From Oscillospiraceae bacterium (GTDB lineage: Bacteria > Bacillota_A > Clostridia > Oscillospirales > Oscillospiraceae): a stretch of DNA of 7,925 bases. Positions 5,407 to 7,925 of this stretch are shown in pieces. Location of the stretch: contig JAFQDR010000182.1 of NCBI GenBank assembly GCA_017415945.1, positions 1 to 7,925 of the forward strand. The letters run 5' to 3'. Below the pieces are notes generated by a model that saw nothing but the letters and a program-made list of their open reading frames with translations, made no database searches and was not told where the DNA came from. The stretch's first letter is position 1; every line of letters begins with the position of its first letter. Position numbers and translations under genes: made by a program.

Positions 5407-6591
5407 TTATTCAAAGAGCGCGGAAGCATATTCCCAAGTATACTTATCTGCGATTTCCTTATCTTCAAGATTGGGGAACTCTACTTTATCTGTATCTGAA
5501 TAAACAACAGGCTTATCGGGATTCAGATACGAGTCTGCAATCAGATATATACTTTTTCCATCCAATGTATCCTCGTCAAATTCAGCCTGATAGGTTTGCA
5601 AGAAATCATCAAATAGCATTTCAAATCTTGCGTCTTCTCTTGGAGATCCCACAGCGAAATTGATTTGCTTTCCTTTTTCTCCTAAAGCATTGATCTCAGG
5701 AGTTTCCAAATCAATTATATCGTAGGAATATATACGGTCGCTGATATCGAAGAATTGATATATTCCCGTGCAACGCTGTGTCACCGGCGACATCCACAAT
5801 CTCATCAACACTATGAGTCCGTCTTCGCGTACAAACATCTGATAGTACCCTTTCCAGTTAATTGATGTCATTACTTGGCCATCCTCTGTCAGTACATCCA
5901 AGTACAGCGCGTTCTCACCGCTCTCATTTTGCAATGCTGCCACCCGTGCTGTGCGAGACGTTGTCACCATATCCTCAGTCACAAGGATATTGAAATTCGC
6001 TGTTTCACTCACTGTGTACCCGCTCTCAATCGCCATTTCGGGCATCTGTCCAGGATTCGGTTCATCCTTCGGAGCTTCCGATGCGATCGTTTCATCAGGC
6101 AGTTTCTCTGTCTCGGGTACAGCTGTTGTTTCGGGAGGGGGTGTTGTATCCGTGGGGTGTTTTTCAGTCTCGGGAGCTCCTGCCGTCTCAGGAGCTTCGG
6201 TAGTCTCGGGAGCTTCGGTCGTTTCGGGAACCTCTGTTGTATCGGGCGGCTGTTTCTCTGTCTCTGGAGGTGTAGCCGTTTCTATCGGTTGTTTTTCAGT
6301 TTCCGGAGGATTGGTTGTGTCTTCCGCGTTCTTCCCTGTTTCCGGGGTGCTTGTAGTTTCAGTAGATTTTTCCTCTGTATCGTTCGGACTCGATGTTACG
6401 GGAGGCTGACTTTCTGTTTCCTTCTCTGTGTTATTCTCAGTATCGGGAGAATCCCCCTCAGTTTCAATGTTCTGATCGTCAGTCCCGTTTTGATCTGGAA
6501 GATCTTCACCCAAATCACCGCATGAAACAATCGATAGCATAAGCACAGTGAGTGTCAAAATAAGTGAGACCAGTCTGAGATGTTTTTTCAT
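5407..6591 (-). CDS. Predicted lipoprotein with a Pro/Glu/Thr-repeat stalk (394 residues)
   Basis: The function is not recognised. A lipoprotein signal is clear: MKKHLRL, a hydrophobic core (8-20) and the lipobox IVSC with C24 as lipidation site. From about residue 40 to 180 the protein is a low-complexity, acidic, extended region rich in Pro, Glu and Thr, with many copies of PETEK, PETTEA and PPDTT. It has no aromatic residues, as expected of a surface stalk or cell-wall spacer. The globular part (about 190-394) begins ESGYTVSETANFNILV and includes NWKGYYQMFVREDGLIVLMRLW, then a Tyr/Asp-rich end. The ATG at 6589-6591 is preceded by AAGGA. It sits 21 bases after the upstream lipoprotein gene and 27 before the next, so all are probably co-transcribed. 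A long open frame on the opposite strand here is a by-product of the repeats. Confidence 0.88.
   Translation of the reverse strand: MKKHLRLVSLILTLTVLMLSIVSCGDLGEDLPDQNGTDDQNIETEGDSPDTENNTEKETESQPPVTSSPNDTEEKSTETTSTPETGKNAEDTTNPPETEKQPIETATPPETEKQPPDTTEVPETTEAPETTEAPETAGAPETEKHPTDTTPPPETTAVPETEKLPDETIASEAPKDEPNPGQMPEMAIESGYTVSETANFNILVTEDMVTTSRTARVAALQNESGENALYLDVLTEDGQVMTSINWKGYYQMFVREDGLIVLMRLWMSPVTQRCTGIYQFFDISDRIYSYDIIDLETPEINALGEKGKQINFAVGSPREDARFEMLFDDFLQTYQAEFDEDTLDGKSIYLIADSYLNPDKPVVYSDTDKVEFPNLEDKEIADKYTWEYASALFE
6067..6471 (-). repeat. Imperfect coding repeats for the Pro/Glu/Thr stalk
   Basis: This stretch encodes about residues 41-175 of the 394-residue lipoprotein. Units of roughly 12-13 codons centred on PPETEKQP recur (for example PPETEKQPIETAT and PPETEKQPPDTTE). 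They are interrupted by a tighter five-codon series, PETTEAPETTEAPET. The DNA repeats are similar but not identical, so copy number could vary by slippage or recombination between strains. Confidence 0.75.
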
Positions 6592-6612
6592 TGTTTTTTC
6601 CTTTTCTGCGAG

Positions 6613-7623
6613 TTATTCTTCTATATATGGATCATACAGGCATCCATCTGAGCCCCTGCGGTACATAGTTATTACATAAGTAGCGGCACCCATGTAGTAG
6701 TTTGGCGAGTGGTACTTTTCCGCATACAGCACTTCGTTGGAATCTGCGTCAAGCATAACGAGCAGAAGTTCGGAGCCATTGTATTCGTCATACCAGTTGT
6801 CGCCGGTCACAAATGCCGCATAAATCCGATCATTAAAGCGGTAATATCTTTCTGCGTAATATATATTATCATCGTTCAAATATCCTGATAATACTTCATC
6901 CTGCCGAGCGATTTCAAGGATCTCTTTATTACTCATAAAGTGCCGCATCTCGTATTTCGGAAGTTCACTTTCATTCTCATACCGCTTATAGGTATGGGTG
7001 GAAAGATCATAATACCCATCACAAAGATAATAGACATTCCCTATTCTTCCTTCGCATGCAGTTCTCAGTCTATGGGGATTGTTAACGTCAGCATACTCAT
7101 TCGGAGCAACAGCAACAATTTGCGAGGTTTTCTCATTATTTCTGTATTCGATAAAAACATACTGTCCGGCATATTCGGTCGGCTTGTCGTTATAGACATC
7201 ATCCTCCGGAACAAAAAAGTGAATAAGCATAACGTCTTCAAAGCGGTGGAGGCTTATATCATCAACGGCAACATCGAATTTTGCCCGTAATTTTTCTCTG
7301 CTTATCCCCAGAAGCTTGGAGAGATTTGCGTTAACATTATTCGCAAACGGTTTGAAATAGTTCTTCTCCTGGCTGAGTTTGATAACTTCGATCTGTTGAT
7401 CATCTACAATACCGAAAAACCTGCTGTCGGAATAGGTTAAGATTCCTCCGCTTTTCCTGGGTGTCTCAAATCTGCCCGCCCAAACTATATCTTCAGAAGG
7501 ACACTCCTTTTCGATAAGGATTTCGGAGGTGTATTCAAAGGATATAACCTCTCTTTCTTCGCAACCTGAAAAAGCGAGGGGAATAAGTAGCGCAAAAAGG
7601 CATATGGTTAGTAACCTTTTCAC
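6613..7623 (-). CDS. Predicted lipoprotein of unknown function (336 residues)
   Basis: The function is not recognised. I place the start at the GTG 7621-7623, giving (M)KRLLTICLFALLIPLAFSGC. It lies eight bases after a strong GGAGG (7632-7636); the longer frame would begin inside that site. The signal peptide ends in the lipobox FSGC, with C21 as the lipidated residue, so the protein should be anchored outside the cell. The mature part is rich in Tyr, Asp, Glu and Asn, with beta-like segments such as GGILTYSDSRFFGIVDDQQIEVIKL and GQYVFIEYRNN. A C-terminal half follows with IGNVYYLCDGYYDLSTHTYKRY and an unusually tyrosine-rich stretch (NIYYAERYYRFNDRIYAAF). The N-terminal part SEDIVWAGRFETPRKSG has no motif I recognise. 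It begins 46 bases after the serpin stop, with no clear terminator or promoter between, and leads the lipoprotein trio. Confidence 0.87.
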   Translation of the reverse strand: MKRLLTICLFALLIPLAFSGCEEREVISFEYTSEILIEKECPSEDIVWAGRFETPRKSGGILTYSDSRFFGIVDDQQIEVIKLSQEKNYFKPFANNVNANLSKLLGISREKLRAKFDVAVDDISLHRFEDVMLIHFFVPEDDVYNDKPTEYAGQYVFIEYRNNEKTSQIVAVAPNEYADVNNPHRLRTACEGRIGNVYYLCDGYYDLSTHTYKRYENESELPKYEMRHFMSNKEILEIARQDEVLSGYLNDDNIYYAERYYRFNDRIYAAFVTGDNWYDEYNGSELLLVMLDADSNEVLYAEKYHSPNYYMGAATYVITMYRRGSDGCLYDPYIEE

Positions 7624-7669
7624 TGAAAGCACCTCCTATCATCAAACTTTAACTCTATTCTATAACCGA

Positions 7670-7925
7670 TTACTTTACGTCCATCATCGTGCCAATGAAG
7701 AATGGCTGGTTGGTTTCACAGTCGATCAGCATATACACAAACGGTCTGTCGAGATATACTCTTCTCGGAGGATCAGACGGTTCCATTGCTGTTTCCTTGT
7801 TCATTTCCACAACGGTTGCAGCCCCGGCTTTGGTTCCTTTTCCATCTACGTTGATATAGGTCTGATGGATGACACGATTGATAAAGATATTCAACCCGTC
7901 CGTCGTTTCCCCAAGCTTTGAGAAA
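7670..7925 (-). CDS. Serpin (serine protease inhibitor family I4), C-terminal part only
   Basis: Serpins trap proteases by offering a flexible loop that, once cut, inserts into the protein's main beta-sheet. The last 85 residues are visible, in a frame open to the window's right edge, so the N-terminus is missing here. The stretch IFINRVIHQTYINVDGKG is the typical strand before the loop. The hinge GTKAGAAT (7814-7837) has the small residues required for loop insertion, suggesting an inhibitory serpin. After a loop of about 18 residues, VYLDRPFVYML (7727-7759) fits the serpin family signature as I recall it, and FFIGTMMDVK forms the final strand. The hinge has Lys where many serpins have Glu (P13). 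The TTG at 7892-7894 is not a plausible start because homology continues upstream (FSKLGETTDG). Gut Clostridia such as Eubacterium siraeum have serpins that inhibit host or bacterial proteases. The target here is unknown. Confidence 0.92.
   Translation of the reverse strand, partial: FSKLGETTDGLNIFINRVIHQTYINVDGKGTKAGAATVVEMNKETAMEPSDPPRRVYLDRPFVYMLIDCETNQPFFIGTMMDVK

Noticed and set aside
5875..6525. Long plus-strand open frames opposite the repeat-rich lipoprotein, one rich in Ser/Gly/Val
   Set aside because: They are mirror images of the Pro/Glu/Thr repeat, whose codons rarely give stops on the other strand. They have no ribosome binding site and no recognisable domain.
7637..7669. A promoter between serpin and the first lipoprotein (TATAGA on the minus strand)
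   Set aside because: No acceptable -35 lies at the correct spacing upstream, so it remains a chance A/T-rich match.

Overview
The window looks like chromosome from an anaerobic, Gram-positive Firmicute of class Clostridia, plausibly a gut or uncultured Oscillospiraceae/Ruminococcaceae-type organism. The reasons are strong GGAGG ribosome binding sites, three Gram-positive-style lipoproteins, riboswitches built on intrinsic terminators, the oxygen-sensitive radical-SAM enzyme ThiH in place of the oxidase ThiO, and a serpin of the bacterial type. The taxonomic placement is inference. Every gene I can support lies on the minus strand, so transcription runs from high to low coordinates.

Right half (3610-7925): a truncated serpin (only its C-terminus, with the inhibitory hinge and the family signature) is followed by three predicted lipoproteins at 6613-7623, 5407-6591 and 3610-5379. 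The gaps between them are about 20 to 50 bases, each lipoprotein has its own ribosome binding site, and I see no internal terminator. They could form one transcript for exported or surface proteins. I cannot assign a function to any of the three lipoproteins. One carries a long, low-complexity Pro/Glu/Thr stalk made of imperfect repeats.

Middle (3168-3609): a control region without genes. A sigma-A-type promoter (-35 TTGATT, 17 bases, -10 TATACT) is followed by two complete TPP (thiamine pyrophosphate) riboswitches in tandem. Each has its own aptamer and its own terminator hairpin, and the two modules are near copies of one another. An A/T-rich inverted repeat lies just upstream of the promoter.

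Left half (1-3167): a thiamine thiazole operon, thiS-thiF-thiG-thiH-thiE, with thiE running off the left edge. ThiF activates the C-terminal glycine of ThiS, which then carries sulfur. ThiH makes dehydroglycine from tyrosine. ThiG combines this with deoxyxylulose phosphate and the ThiS sulfur to form the thiazole. ThiE joins the thiazole to the pyrimidine to give thiamine phosphate. High TPP should stop transcription at either of two consecutive checkpoints.

Most notable points: the duplicated riboswitch module with apparently different antiterminator pairings in its two copies; the ThiS Gly-Gly codons doubling as the thiF ribosome binding site with a probable non-standard start codon; and the serpin beside a lipoprotein cluster. 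I do not see convincing evidence of a wholly new system. The tandem TPP arrangement has precedent in Bacillus anthracis.
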